This document shows positions 1-7,047 of a stretch of DNA of 11,799 nucleotides, piece by piece. Under the pieces are notes generated by a model. The model was not told the origin of the DNA and ran no database searches. It saw only the letters and a program-made list of their open reading frames with translations. Every line of letters starts with the position of its first letter. Position 1 is the first letter of the stretch. The translations under genes and the position numbers were made by a program. Location: the NCBI GenBank assembly GCA_028871775.1, contig JAGWMH010000033.1:1-11799 (forward strand). Reading direction: 5' to 3'. Origin of the DNA: Betaproteobacteria bacterium (GTDB lineage: Bacteria > Pseudomonadota > Gammaproteobacteria > Burkholderiales > Gallionellaceae).

Positions 1-1436
1 TTCAGCACGTGCTCTCTGTAATTGGCGTAATCGAAACCGTAACCCAGCACGAAATAAAAAGTGACGCCGCGCAACGTAAACTGATTGCTCCCCACGCTCT
101 TGAAATAAGGCGCGTACTGCGCCGGGTCGGGCGCCGATTTTTTCAGGATCAGGATATTGCGCCCGTTGAAGGGGCGGAAGTCGGTGATGATGTCATCCTG
201 CCGCGCGAACTGTGAACCTTCGCCGAACACGAAAAAATCCTTGCCGTAGTGGTAGGAGACGATGGCGGCTGGCGTGTAGCCGTCCGTAGCAAGCAGGAAA
301 TTCTGCTGTTCATAGGGCCGGATTTCTTTGACGATCGCATCGCTCTCGAACATGTACACGATGCCGTCGTACAGCTTGTTCTGTTTCCAGGTTTCCATCG
401 GCAGGATGGCGATGACGGCGATAGCCGCAAGGTGTGCGGCACTGAACCACGCCATGAACCTGAGCGCCTTGAGCAACTCCTCGCGCGACAGGAACAGATA
501 CAGCAACAGATAGAGAAAGGGGTAAAACGCCAGCACCCAGTGCAGGCCGATGACTTTTTCCGGCGACAGCAGCGCGAATACCGCCATCGGCAACAGAAAC
601 AGGTATGCGAACAACAGGAAGTGATCACGCCTGATTTTTTGCCTGAGCTCCGCGCGGTGTTTGAACAGGTAGTAGATGACCGGCGGGGTCATCAAGTAGA
701 CCTGGGTGCCGAGAAAAATGGCGACCTTACCCAGGGAGAACTGCTCGCCTTCGTTCCGGTTGTAAAGATTGAACAGGACGTTGTCCCAGCAATGGGTGTA
801 ATTCCAGTACAGATTGAGCAATACGAACGGCACGGCAGCCAGAAACAGCAGGATGAAGCCCTGCGTCTTTTGCCTGCTCCTGGCGGAGAAAATCAAATAG
901 GCCAGATAGCCCAATCCCAGCAGCACGGCAAAATACTTCGACAGGAACGCCATGCCCAAAAGGACGCCGGACAAGCCATACCAGGCCGGGCTGTTTTCCT
1001 GCAGCGCCTTGAACAGGGATGCCGCAGATAAAAACACGAACAGGATGAGCATGGTGTCCGTGGTGACCAGCACATTCAGAATATTGAGCGGCGAAATCAG
1101 GAACAGGATCGCGACCAGCGCGGCCCTGGTTTCGTCGTGCGGCTTGAGCAGTTGATAAATGCCGATGCCGATCAGCGTGGCAAGCAGGATGGCGGGGAGG
1201 CGCAGGATGACTTCAGCACTGCCCAGTTGCAGCATCAAGTGGAGCAGCCAGCCAGCCATCGGCGGATGGTCGTAATAGCCGAAATCCGGATGCTTCGCCC
1301 AGATGACGAAATAGGCTTCGTCGCCCGACATGGGAATGATCCAGGCGAGGACTAACTTGATTGCCAGCGTGGCCAGCAATGCAAACTTGAATGCAGCCTT
1401 CGGGCTCACGGGCATCTCTATAAATCCAGATTTCAT
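1..1436 (-). CDS. Glycosyltransferase family 39 / ArnT-like membrane protein (3' end beyond window)
   Basis: An open frame of 478 codons runs from ATG at 1436 to the window edge without a stop, so only the C-terminus is missing. The N-terminus has a hydrophobic helix (about residues 16-36) followed by the signature GDEAY (38-42) and GYYDHPP (53-59). This resembles the catalytic first periplasmic loop of polyprenyl-phosphate-dependent glycosyltransferases (PMT_2/GT39/GT83), where the acidic DE pair acts in catalysis. Many Leu/Phe/Ala-rich segments follow, up to about residue 350, consistent with a polytopic inner-membrane enzyme. A soluble periplasmic-like tail comes after them. Family members move a sugar from an undecaprenyl- or dolichyl-type carrier to lipid A, protein or another glycan; the acceptor cannot be told here. 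The start is the first ATG after an in-frame TAA. Shine-Dalgarno pairing is weak, and a second ATG at 1415 is possible. It lies downstream of selD on the same strand across a 278-bp gap, so co-transcription is uncertain. Confidence 0.85.
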   Translation of the reverse strand, partial: MKSGFIEMPVSPKAAFKFALLATLAIKLVLAWIIPMSGDEAYFVIWAKHPDFGYYDHPPMAGWLLHLMLQLGSAEVILRLPAILLATLIGIGIYQLLKPHDETRAALVAILFLISPLNILNVLVTTDTMLILFVFLSAASLFKALQENSPAWYGLSGVLLGMAFLSKYFAVLLGLGYLAYLIFSARSRQKTQGFILLFLAAVPFVLLNLYWNYTHCWDNVLFNLYNRNEGEQFSLGKVAIFLGTQVYLMTPPVIYYLFKHRAELRQKIRRDHFLLFAYLFLLPMAVFALLSPEKVIGLHWVLAFYPFLYLLLYLFLSREELLKALRFMAWFSAAHLAAIAVIAILPMETWKQNKLYDGIVYMFESDAIVKEIRPYEQQNFLLATDGYTPAAIVSYHYGKDFFVFGEGSQFARQDDIITDFRPFNGRNILILKKSAPDPAQYAPYFKSVGSNQFTLRGVTFYFVLGYGFDYANYREHVL

Positions 1437-1714
1437 TCCAACTGATGGAGCTACTAGCCATTACACTAAGTTGCCAAAAAACGGCAACCAAGTGGCTGGT
1501 TATGCTGCGCTGCTAAAAAATTTTAGTTCCGGCCAACCTAAAGGTTACCCTACACTGAAACTTCGTTTTTTTGCTTACATACACATCATATGCGGCGCAG
1601 CGAAGTGGGGTAAGCAGGCAAGCCGCATAGCGGCTGCTCGCAAAATTTTTTCGCGTCTTGCATTTGGGCGAGCTCTGAACTTCTAGAAATGCCCGCATAA
1701 CCCGGCCGCTTGCA
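1437..1714. other. Structured intergenic region between selD and the glycosyltransferase gene
   Basis: No convincing gene is present in these 278 bases. The stretch is AT-richer than its neighbours and full of short inverted repeats: GTTGCC/GGCAAC (1470-1475 with 1483-1488), CTAAAA/TTTTAG (1513-1518 with 1521-1526), AACC/GGTT (1535-1538 with 1543-1546), and AGCCGC-ATA-GCGGCT (1621-1635). Two further pairs interlock: ACTTCG (1560-1565) with CGAAGT (1601-1606), and TGCTTAC (1572-1578) with GTAAGCA (1610-1616). No clear T-tract terminator for selD and no tRNA fold (tRNA-Sec was considered) is visible. It may be a degraded mobile element, a regulatory leader or simply AT-rich spacer. Confidence 0.45.
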
Positions 1715-2767
1715 TCAGCTGACAATCACCCGCGCCGCGCCCGCATTCAGGCGACCAATCGCTGTCGTGTGTGCGAATCCCTCATCATGCAGGCGCTGCA
1801 CGATGCCCTGCGCCGCATCGCTGCCACAGGCAATCAGCAGGCCGCCGCTGGTTTGCGGATCGGTCAGCAGGTTGCGCTGCCACTCGGCCAGGTTCGGCGC
1901 CAGCTCCACTTCATCGCCATAGCTTTGCCAGTTCTGTCTGGATGCGCCGGTGACGAAGCCCTGCTGCGCCAGTTGCCGCGCGCTGTGCAACAACGGCAGG
2001 CGCGCAAAGCCGATTTCCGCAGTCAGTTGCGAACCACGGCATATTCCCAGCAGATGGCCGAGCAGGCCGAAGCCGGTCACATCGGTCATGGCATGGACTG
2101 AGTCCATTCCCGCCAGCCAGCCTCCCGGGGTATTCAGTTGCGTGGTGCTGCGCAGCAGCTCGGCGTAACCTTCCGCATCCAGCTTCTGTTTTTTCAGCGC
2201 CGCGCTCAGGATGCCCACACCCAGACCCTTGGCGAGGATCAGCACATCGCCGTCGCGCGCCTGGTTGTTGCGCTTGACCTGCTGCGGATGCACCACGCCG
2301 AGCGCAACCAGCCCGTAGATCGGCTCCGGCGCATCAATCGAATGTCCGCCCGCCACGGGTATGCCCGCCTGCGCGCACACCGCCGCGCCGCCCGCCAGAA
2401 TCTGCTGTATGGTTTCCAGCGGCAGGATGTCGATCGGCATGCCGACGACGGCGAGCGCCAGGATAGGTTTGCCGCCCATGGCATACACATCGGACAGCGC
2501 GTTGGTGGCGGCGATGCGCCCAAAATCAAACGCATCGTCCACAATGGGCATGAAAAAATCGGTGGTGGCGACGATGGCCTGCTCATCGTTCAGCCGGTAC
2601 ACCGCCGCATCATCGCCGCTCTCGATGCCCACCAGCAGGTCGGGAAAGGCTTGCGCCAAGGGAACCCCGGCTTGCGGCAAGGCGGCCAGCATCTTGTGCA
2701 GCACGGCGGGATCGATCTTGCAGCCGCAGCCGCCGCCGTGCGAAAGTTCAGTGAGACGCACGCTCAT
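1715..2767 (-). CDS. selD: Selenophosphate synthetase (selenide, water dikinase)
   Basis: This 350-residue protein matches SelD along its whole length. SelD uses ATP, selenide and water to make selenophosphate, the selenium donor for selenocysteine and for 2-selenouridine in tRNA. The N-terminal glycine-rich active-site loop GGGCGCK (11-17) has cysteine, not selenocysteine, at the catalytic position (Cys14, equivalent to E. coli Cys17) and the essential lysine at 17. Metal/ATP-binding acidic motifs are present: GDDAAVY (51-57), TTDFFMP (68-74), GHSIDAPEP (141-149) and MTDVTGFGLLGH (227-238). Its length is close to the E. coli protein. The ATG overlaps the sppA stop by one base (TGATG), so its translation is probably coupled to sppA. 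No selA, selB, tRNA-Sec or mnmH is visible in the window, so the user of the selenophosphate must lie elsewhere. Confidence 0.97.
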   Translation of the reverse strand: MSVRLTELSHGGGCGCKIDPAVLHKMLAALPQAGVPLAQAFPDLLVGIESGDDAAVYRLNDEQAIVATTDFFMPIVDDAFDFGRIAATNALSDVYAMGGKPILALAVVGMPIDILPLETIQQILAGGAAVCAQAGIPVAGGHSIDAPEPIYGLVALGVVHPQQVKRNNQARDGDVLILAKGLGVGILSAALKKQKLDAEGYAELLRSTTQLNTPGGWLAGMDSVHAMTDVTGFGLLGHLLGICRGSQLTAEIGFARLPLLHSARQLAQQGFVTGASRQNWQSYGDEVELAPNLAEWQRNLLTDPQTSGGLLIACGSDAAQGIVQRLHDEGFAHTTAIGRLNAGAARVIVS

Positions 2768-3720
2768 CAGCGCAAACTCACCCCGTTCGCCTGCATGAAG
2801 AAACCCGGTAGCGCGCTCGCCACCCCAGCGCCGAAGCGCCTGGCCAGCCGGTCGGCGAGACCCTCGCGGGTAGTGAAGTCCACGATGTCCTCGGCCTTGA
2901 TCACGTCGCGCGCCACGCTCTCCACGCTGCCCATCTCGTCCGCCAGGCCCAGCTCGATGCTCTTCTGCCCGGTCCAGAACAAGCCGCTGAACGTGTCCGG
3001 CGTTTCCTTCAGGCGCTTGCCGCGCCCCTGCTTCACCACGGCTATGAACTGCTGGTGAATTTCGTCCAGCATCTGTTTAACCAGTTCCTTGTGGTGCGGA
3101 TTCATCGGCGAGAACGGATCCATGAAGCCCTTGTTTTCCCCCGCCGTCAGCAGGCGACGCTCCACGCCGAGTTTTTCCATGGTGCCGGTAAAACCGAAAC
3201 CATCCATCAGCACGCCGATGGAACCCACCATGCTGGCCTTGTTCACAAAAATCCTGTCCGCCGCCGCCGCCACATAATAGCCACCGGAGGCGCACATATC
3301 CTCCACCACCGCATACAACGGAATCTTCGGGTACTTGGCGCGCAGGCGGCGGATTTCATCATTGATGTATCCGGCTTGCACCGGGCTGCCGCCGGGGCTG
3401 TTGATGCGCAGGATGACCCCCTGCGTTTTCTTGTCCTTGAATGCATCCTGCAGGCTGGAAATAATATTGTCGGCGCTGGCGGCACTGTTCGACGCGATCA
3501 CGCCATTCATTTCCACCAGCGCGGTGTGCTTGCCGCCCAGCGCCGTTTCCGCCTTGCCGCCTATCCAGCCCATGGCCAGGAACATCACGATGAACAGGTA
3601 GGCAAATGTCAGCGTTTTGAAGAAGATGCTCCAGTGGCGCGCCCGGCGCTGCTCCTGAATGGCAGACATGGCGAGCTTTTCCAGCACGCCGCGTTCCCAA
3701 TTGTTGTTCTGTTCGGACAT
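2767..3720 (-). CDS. sppA: S49-family signal peptide peptidase-like protease (short SppA type)
   Basis: This 317-residue protein has a cytoplasmic N-terminus of about 30 residues, one transmembrane helix (about 32-54) and a peptidase S49 domain. Visible S49 marks are RINSPGG (105-111), the nucleophile serine in CASGGYY (Ser145), KASMVGSIGV (161-170), and the general-base lysine in GENKGF (Lys197). The 52-residue Ser-Lys spacing equals that of Bacillus SppA (Ser147/Lys199), so the dyad looks intact. The enzyme would cleave residual signal peptides or membrane protein fragments at the inner membrane. At this length it is the short single-domain form, not the 67-kDa tandem form of E. coli. A strong Shine-Dalgarno lies just upstream. 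The gene is 32 bp downstream of the HAD phosphatase gene and overlaps selD by one base, suggesting one operon. Confidence 0.95.
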   Translation of the reverse strand: MSEQNNNWERGVLEKLAMSAIQEQRRARHWSIFFKTLTFAYLFIVMFLAMGWIGGKAETALGGKHTALVEMNGVIASNSAASADNIISSLQDAFKDKKTQGVILRINSPGGSPVQAGYINDEIRRLRAKYPKIPLYAVVEDMCASGGYYVAAAADRIFVNKASMVGSIGVLMDGFGFTGTMEKLGVERRLLTAGENKGFMDPFSPMNPHHKELVKQMLDEIHQQFIAVVKQGRGKRLKETPDTFSGLFWTGQKSIELGLADEMGSVESVARDVIKAEDIVDFTTREGLADRLARRFGAGVASALPGFFMQANGVSLR

Positions 3721-3724
3721 AAAA

Positions 3725-3731
3725 CCTCCTT
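3725..3731 (-). promoter_or_regulatory. Strong ribosome binding site of sppA
   Basis: On the minus strand the sequence AAGGAGG lies four bases before the sppA ATG as counted from its last G (AAGGAGGTTTT-ATG). It is a full anti-Shine-Dalgarno match and fixes the start at 3720. Since selD is coupled through the TGATG overlap, this site probably drives translation of both genes. Confidence 0.85.
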
Positions 3732-3752
3732 AAAACCCACCCGCGCAGTATA

Positions 3753-4409
3753 TCAGGCGTGCCCCCGGAACCACTCCCGCAGTCCCGCAAAATCATCCAG
3801 CAACGCCAGGGGTTGCAGCTCGCGCAACTGCTCCGCCGGATGCGCCCCCTGCGTCATGCCCACCGCATCCACCCCGGCGTTGATCGCCATCTGCAAATCA
3901 TGCGTGGTATCGCCCACCATCAGCACGCGCTCTTGCGCCATGCCCAGTTCGCCCATGATTTCCAGCAGCATCGCCGGATGCGGCTTGGAAAAAGTCTGAT
4001 CCGCCGTGCGCGTGGCATGAAAGTAAGGCTGCAACCTGCTTGATTGCAGGGCGCGATCCAGCCCGTTGCGGCTCTTGCCCGTCGCCACAGCCAGCCGGTA
4101 TCCCGCACTGTGCAATTCGGCAATGGTTTCCCGCGCCCCGGCAAACAGCGGGATGGCCTTGTCCTGCGCCAGGAAGTGGTGGCGGTAGCGCTCCACCAGC
4201 GGCCCGTACATTGACTCCGGCGCATCCGGCACGGCATAGCGCAATGACTGCTCCAGCCCCATTCCGATCACATGGCGCGCAGCATCATCGCTCGGCACGG
4301 GTAAATCGAGGTCGCGGCAAGCCGCCTGTATCGAGCCCGCAATCACCGCCGTGGAATCCATCACCGTGCCGTCCCAGTCGAACACAATCAAATCATATCG
4401 TTTTGCCAT
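3753..4409 (-). CDS. HAD-superfamily (subfamily IA) phosphatase, Gph-like
   Basis: This 218-residue haloacid dehalogenase-type hydrolase is preceded by no other minus-strand gene and is followed by sppA. All four HAD motifs are visible. Motif I is DWDGT (Asp11 nucleophile, Asp13 acid/base), motif II is VATGKS (Thr110), motif III is SKPHP (Lys142), and motif IV is GDTTHD (166-171). The alpha-helical cap lies between motifs I and II (about 15-90), which makes it subfamily IA, similar to phosphoglycolate phosphatases. Substrate specificity cannot be deduced. In many betaproteobacteria a gene of this kind sits next to rluC and near sppA (from memory), so annotations as phosphoglycolate phosphatase are mostly by similarity. 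ATG at 4409 is preferred over an in-frame TTG at 4418, because the family starts a few residues before the DxD motif. No good Shine-Dalgarno is present. A possible -10 (TAATAT) lies at 4437-4442 on the minus strand, with no recognisable -35. Confidence 0.9.
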   Translation of the reverse strand: MAKRYDLIVFDWDGTVMDSTAVIAGSIQAACRDLDLPVPSDDAARHVIGMGLEQSLRYAVPDAPESMYGPLVERYRHHFLAQDKAIPLFAGARETIAELHSAGYRLAVATGKSRNGLDRALQSSRLQPYFHATRTADQTFSKPHPAMLLEIMGELGMAQERVLMVGDTTHDLQMAINAGVDAVGMTQGAHPAEQLRELQPLALLDDFAGLREWFRGHA

Positions 4410-4459
4410 GAAAACCAACCAAAAAATGAGGCGCGGATATTACCATCACCTGTGCCACA

Positions 4460-5530
4460 ATGCGCGCCATGCAAACCCGCAAATCAACTTACTGGCTGCT
4501 GTATTGCCGTCCCGGCTTCGAGCAGGATTGCGCGCAGGAAGCATTGCGCCAGGCGCGGCAACAGAGCCCCGTCATCGCCGCGCAGCCGCCCATCCTCGCC
4601 AACAGCGGCTATGCCGTGGTCGCGCTGAACGAGCAAACGCTGTCCTACCGTGAGCTCATCTTCGCGCGCCAGTTAATCCGCCTGCATCAAACCATCGAAG
4701 CATTGCCGGAGCGCAACCGTCTGACGCCCATCCTCGCCGCCATCGCCACCCTGCCCGGCATGTTTGGCGCGCTGTGGCTGGAAGTGCCGGACACCAACGA
4801 AGGCAAGACGCTGTCCGCCTTCACGCGCCGCTTCCAGCCGCTGCTGGAGAATGCGCTGCGCGAACAAGGCCGCTTGCAGGACGACATCAAGTTGCCGCGC
4901 CTGCACATTTTCTTCCCCGACAAATCATCCGCGCTGATCGGCACCAGCGATCCGCACAACAGCGCCGCTGCCATCATGGGCATCGTGCGCCAGAACATGC
5001 CCGCCGAAGCGCCGAGCCGCTCCACGCTGAAACTGGCCGAGGCGATCGAGGTGTTCATGGATCGCAGCGAGCAGACGCGCCTGTTGCGGCAAGGCATGAC
5101 CGCCGTCGATCTTGGCGCGGCGCCCGGCGGCTGGACCTGGCAACTGGTGAAACGCGGCATCCGCGTAACGGCCGTGGACAACGGCCCGATGAAGGGCGTG
5201 CTGGCGAAGCATCCGCTGGTGCAGCATCTCAGGCAGGACGGCTTCAAATATGTGCCGCGCTGTGCCGTGGACTGGCTGGTGTGCGACATGGTGGAGCAGC
5301 CTTCCAGAGTCGCCAGATTAATCGAGGAATGGTTCGCGGCGGGGCTGGCCAGACACGCGATTTTCAATCTGAAATTGCCGATGAAACAGCGCATCGCCGC
5401 GCTGGACGGCGCGCTAAACGGCATCCGCAGCCATTTGGACCATGAAGGAATCAATTACCGGATACTGGCGAAACAGCTTTACCATGATCGCGAAGAAGTG
5501 ACGGTATTCATCACTCGCACCAAGAACTGA
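4460..5530 (+). CDS. rlmM: 23S rRNA (cytidine-2498-2'-O)-methyltransferase RlmM
   Basis: This 356-residue protein aligns with E. coli RlmM (YgdE) from the N-terminal LLYCRPGFE (13-21), through LIFARQ (66-71) and the tail of the THUMP-like region, to the Rossmann-fold methyltransferase domain. The SAM-binding motif VDLGAAPGGWTWQLVKR (216-232) is present, and VDNGPM (239-244) is conserved. The K-D-K-E catalytic tetrad of 2'-O-methyltransferases can be read as Lys191 (STLKLAEA), Asp276 (CDMVE), Lys305 (FNLKLPMK) and Glu345 (YHDREEVTV). It methylates the 2'-OH of C2498 in the 23S rRNA before 50S assembly is complete. A second in-frame ATG at 4469 is equally credible as the start, since neither has a clear Shine-Dalgarno. 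The gene is divergent from the HAD gene over about 50 bp and convergent with hsp20. Confidence 0.96.
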   Translation: MRAMQTRKSTYWLLYCRPGFEQDCAQEALRQARQQSPVIAAQPPILANSGYAVVALNEQTLSYRELIFARQLIRLHQTIEALPERNRLTPILAAIATLPGMFGALWLEVPDTNEGKTLSAFTRRFQPLLENALREQGRLQDDIKLPRLHIFFPDKSSALIGTSDPHNSAAAIMGIVRQNMPAEAPSRSTLKLAEAIEVFMDRSEQTRLLRQGMTAVDLGAAPGGWTWQLVKRGIRVTAVDNGPMKGVLAKHPLVQHLRQDGFKYVPRCAVDWLVCDMVEQPSRVARLIEEWFAAGLARHAIFNLKLPMKQRIAALDGALNGIRSHLDHEGINYRILAKQLYHDREEVTVFITRTKN

Positions 5531-5588
5531 TCCTTTTACCGGGCATACGGCCGCGTAACCATATCCTTCTTCCTGGATGACTGCATCT

Positions 5589-5621
5589 CATCAATCCCCC
5601 GGCAGCGCTTGGGGATTGATG
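5589..5621. terminator. Stem-loop between convergent rlmM and hsp20 (putative bidirectional terminator)
   Basis: An 11-bp perfect inverted repeat, CATCAATCCCC (5589-5599) with GGGGATTGATG (5611-5621), encloses an 11-base loop. It lies in the 120-bp gap between the 3' ends of rlmM (5530) and hsp20 (5651), where a shared terminator is expected. Neither strand shows a T-tract after the stem, so an intrinsic terminator is not fully formed. It may instead protect 3' ends or block read-through weakly. Confidence 0.5.
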
Positions 5622-5650
5622 GATCAGCTGATACTCAGACGAAGTCAGCC

Positions 5651-6073
5651 CTATTGAATATTGAGTGTTTTTGTTTTGGAGGTAACCCGCTTGGGCAAGC
5701 GCAACTCCAGTACACCATTGTTGTACTTCGCCTGTGCGGTAGCCTCATCAACATCTTGTGCCAGCGCAAAAGCACGCGACACTTTGCCGTAATAGCGCTC
5801 ACTGCGCAGCACTTTTTCGCCTTCCTTCACTTCTTTTTCTTTCTTTATTTCCGCACTGATGGCAACCTGGTTGCCTTCAATGGTGACATGGATATCTTCC
5901 TTTTTCACACCGGGAATCTCGGCATGAACGGTATATGCCTTTTCGTCTTCACTCACGTCCACCTTGATCTGGACTTCTTGCTGCCCCTCAAAACGCACCG
6001 GGCGCATGAAAAAGCCGCGAAACAAATCGTCAAACGCATCATCAGCCGGGTTGTAGCGCAAAATGTTAGCCAT
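5651..6073 (-). CDS. Small heat-shock protein, Hsp20/alpha-crystallin family
   Basis: This 140-residue protein is typical for a bacterial class A small heat-shock protein. A short N-terminal arm (1-34, with FDDLFRGFF) is followed by the alpha-crystallin domain (about 35-127) with AEIPGVKKEDI (51-61) and the signature NNGVLELRLPK (118-128). The short C-terminal extension contains the L-x-I anchor (LNI, 137-139) used in oligomer assembly. Such proteins hold unfolding proteins in a refoldable state in the cytoplasm, without ATP, for DnaK/ClpB to release. A strong Shine-Dalgarno AAGGAGG (6082-6088, minus strand) fixes the start. A near-consensus sigma-32 promoter lies upstream at 6116-6144, so heat-shock induction is expected. 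The gene is transcribed alone and converges with rlmM. Confidence 0.96.
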   Translation of the reverse strand: MANILRYNPADDAFDDLFRGFFMRPVRFEGQQEVQIKVDVSEDEKAYTVHAEIPGVKKEDIHVTIEGNQVAISAEIKKEKEVKEGEKVLRSERYYGKVSRAFALAQDVDEATAQAKYNNGVLELRLPKRVTSKTKTLNIQ

Positions 6074-6115
6074 TTCACATCCTCCTTATGATCCGGGACA
6101 TCCCCGTGCAACAGA

Positions 6116-6144
6116 ATATTTGGGACAGGCACCAGGATTTCAAG
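6116..6144 (-). promoter_or_regulatory. Sigma-32 (RpoH) heat-shock promoter of hsp20
   Basis: Reading on the minus strand, CTTGAAA (6138-6144) is followed by 13 bases and then CCCAAATAT (6116-6124). The E. coli sigma-32 consensus is CTTGAAA, 11-16 bases, CCCCATnT. The -35 is therefore perfect and the -10 close. Transcription would begin near 6109, giving a leader of about 36 nt before the hsp20 ATG at 6073. A weak GGCAC/GTGCC inverted repeat (6128-6132 with 6144-6148) overlaps the spacer. No obvious thermosensor pairing with the Shine-Dalgarno was found in the leader. Confidence 0.8.
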
Positions 6145-6203
6145 TGCCAGTTTATATCGTAGCCCAAAAGCTCAGGCTGCTGTAAGTTTGGCAAACGGTA
6201 AAA

Positions 6204-6232
6204 TGATGGATATCGCGTTGCTCCACCCATCC
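6204..6232. repeat. Relic of a GATGGGT...ACCCATC-type palindromic repeat
   Basis: The plus strand reads TGATGGATATCGCGTTGCTC, then CACCCATCC. GATGG (6205-6209) can pair with CCATC (6227-6231). It resembles, from memory, a short palindromic repeat scattered in many proteobacteria, with the general form GATGGGTATCGC...GCTCCACCCATCC. This copy has diverged in the left arm. It lies between the hsp20 promoter and the end of the NERD gene. The remainder of this 168-bp gap shows nothing but the sigma-32 promoter. Confidence 0.4.
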
Positions 6233-6241
6233 TGCGCTAGC

Positions 6242-7024
6242 TTAACTATCCAATTTTTCTTGTGAGCGAATAAATCGTGACAAGTGCACGCTTGCCATCT
6301 TTATTTCTTCAGTGCTCAAAACCTCCGGTGCGTTTTCCAGAAACTTCGGCAGAGCCTTGGGTTCCAACACCCACAATTCACGCGAAGAACCGTCCTTGCG
6401 TTCGATAAACCAACCGGGGAAAACCACTACTGGATGGACCTTGTATTCCCGTCCGGTACTTTCGTGCAAAATCTTCTTTAGCCAACTTGCCTGCGCTTGG
6501 GCCTGACGCACCGGATTGCGTTCCATCGTTTGGCCATTAATCTGTATGTGTTCCCCGTCGAACTGAATTTTGATCTCGCCCCGCATGGGTTTGCTGATGG
6601 TCTTTGTTTCGATGGTAAACACGCCAGCCGGGCCGATTATTGCGTGATCTACGTTGAAGTCATCACCCATCAGATCGTGAAAAACCTGATACCCGCTTTC
6701 ACGCAACCTCTCCAGAAACTGCCCGACCGCTTTTTCACCTTCGATGCCTTGCCGTAATTGTTGCAACTCCGGCCATGTGCGCCAGATGCGGAAAATGGCA
6801 TACACCAATATGGCAATCGCGAAGATAGTCGCAACAACTGGATTTCTCGCCTTTGGGTTGAAGTAGTACCACCATTCCATACCCGCGAGCAAAATCATCA
6901 TAAAAGCAAGCAGCATCGGTGCCAGCACTTTGTCATAGAGCAGGTCATCGCGACGCTTTTCCAGAGATTGGCCGGGGTTACGTAGTGGCTTGTCAGTGAT
7001 GGGAGAGCGTTTATCTTGTTTCAT
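6242..7024 (-). CDS. Membrane-anchored NERD (nuclease-related) domain protein
   Basis: This 260-residue protein has a charged N-terminus and two hydrophobic helices (about 35-55 and 62-81), which would place both ends in the cytoplasm. A NERD domain follows (about 93-205), with GEKAVGQFLE (96-105), VFHDL (114-118), FNVDHAII (123-130), GVFTIETKT (134-142) and a basic, glutamine-rich helix (170-180). NERD belongs to the PD-(D/E)xK nuclease fold. The expected acidic and lysine residues are all present (Glu97, Asp126, Glu139, Lys141), so it may be an active nuclease, but the function is unknown. The frame is open upstream to an ATG at 7135, but that stretch is a translation of the neighbouring repeat (it reads SFRRRPESS...), so ATG at 7024 is preferred. 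It lies downstream of rhlE on the same strand, with the MITE between them. Confidence 0.85.
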   Translation of the reverse strand: MKQDKRSPITDKPLRNPGQSLEKRRDDLLYDKVLAPMLLAFMMILLAGMEWWYYFNPKARNPVVATIFAIAILVYAIFRIWRTWPELQQLRQGIEGEKAVGQFLERLRESGYQVFHDLMGDDFNVDHAIIGPAGVFTIETKTISKPMRGEIKIQFDGEHIQINGQTMERNPVRQAQAQASWLKKILHESTGREYKVHPVVVFPGWFIERKDGSSRELWVLEPKALPKFLENAPEVLSTEEIKMASVHLSRFIRSQEKLDS

Positions 7025-7047
7025 GTGGTCACTTGTTCCCAATCTAA

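Noticed and set aside
249..1031. Plus-strand frame of 260 codons
   Set aside because: It is antisense to the glycosyltransferase gene, whose translation has clear membrane segments and the GDEAY/GYYDHPP motifs.
1437..1714. tRNA-Sec or another small RNA gene near selD
   Set aside because: No acceptor stem, CCA end or tRNA arm pattern could be found on either strand.
2138..3999. Two long plus-strand frames across selD, sppA and the HAD gene
   Set aside because: They cross several real genes on the opposite strand and have no family resemblance.
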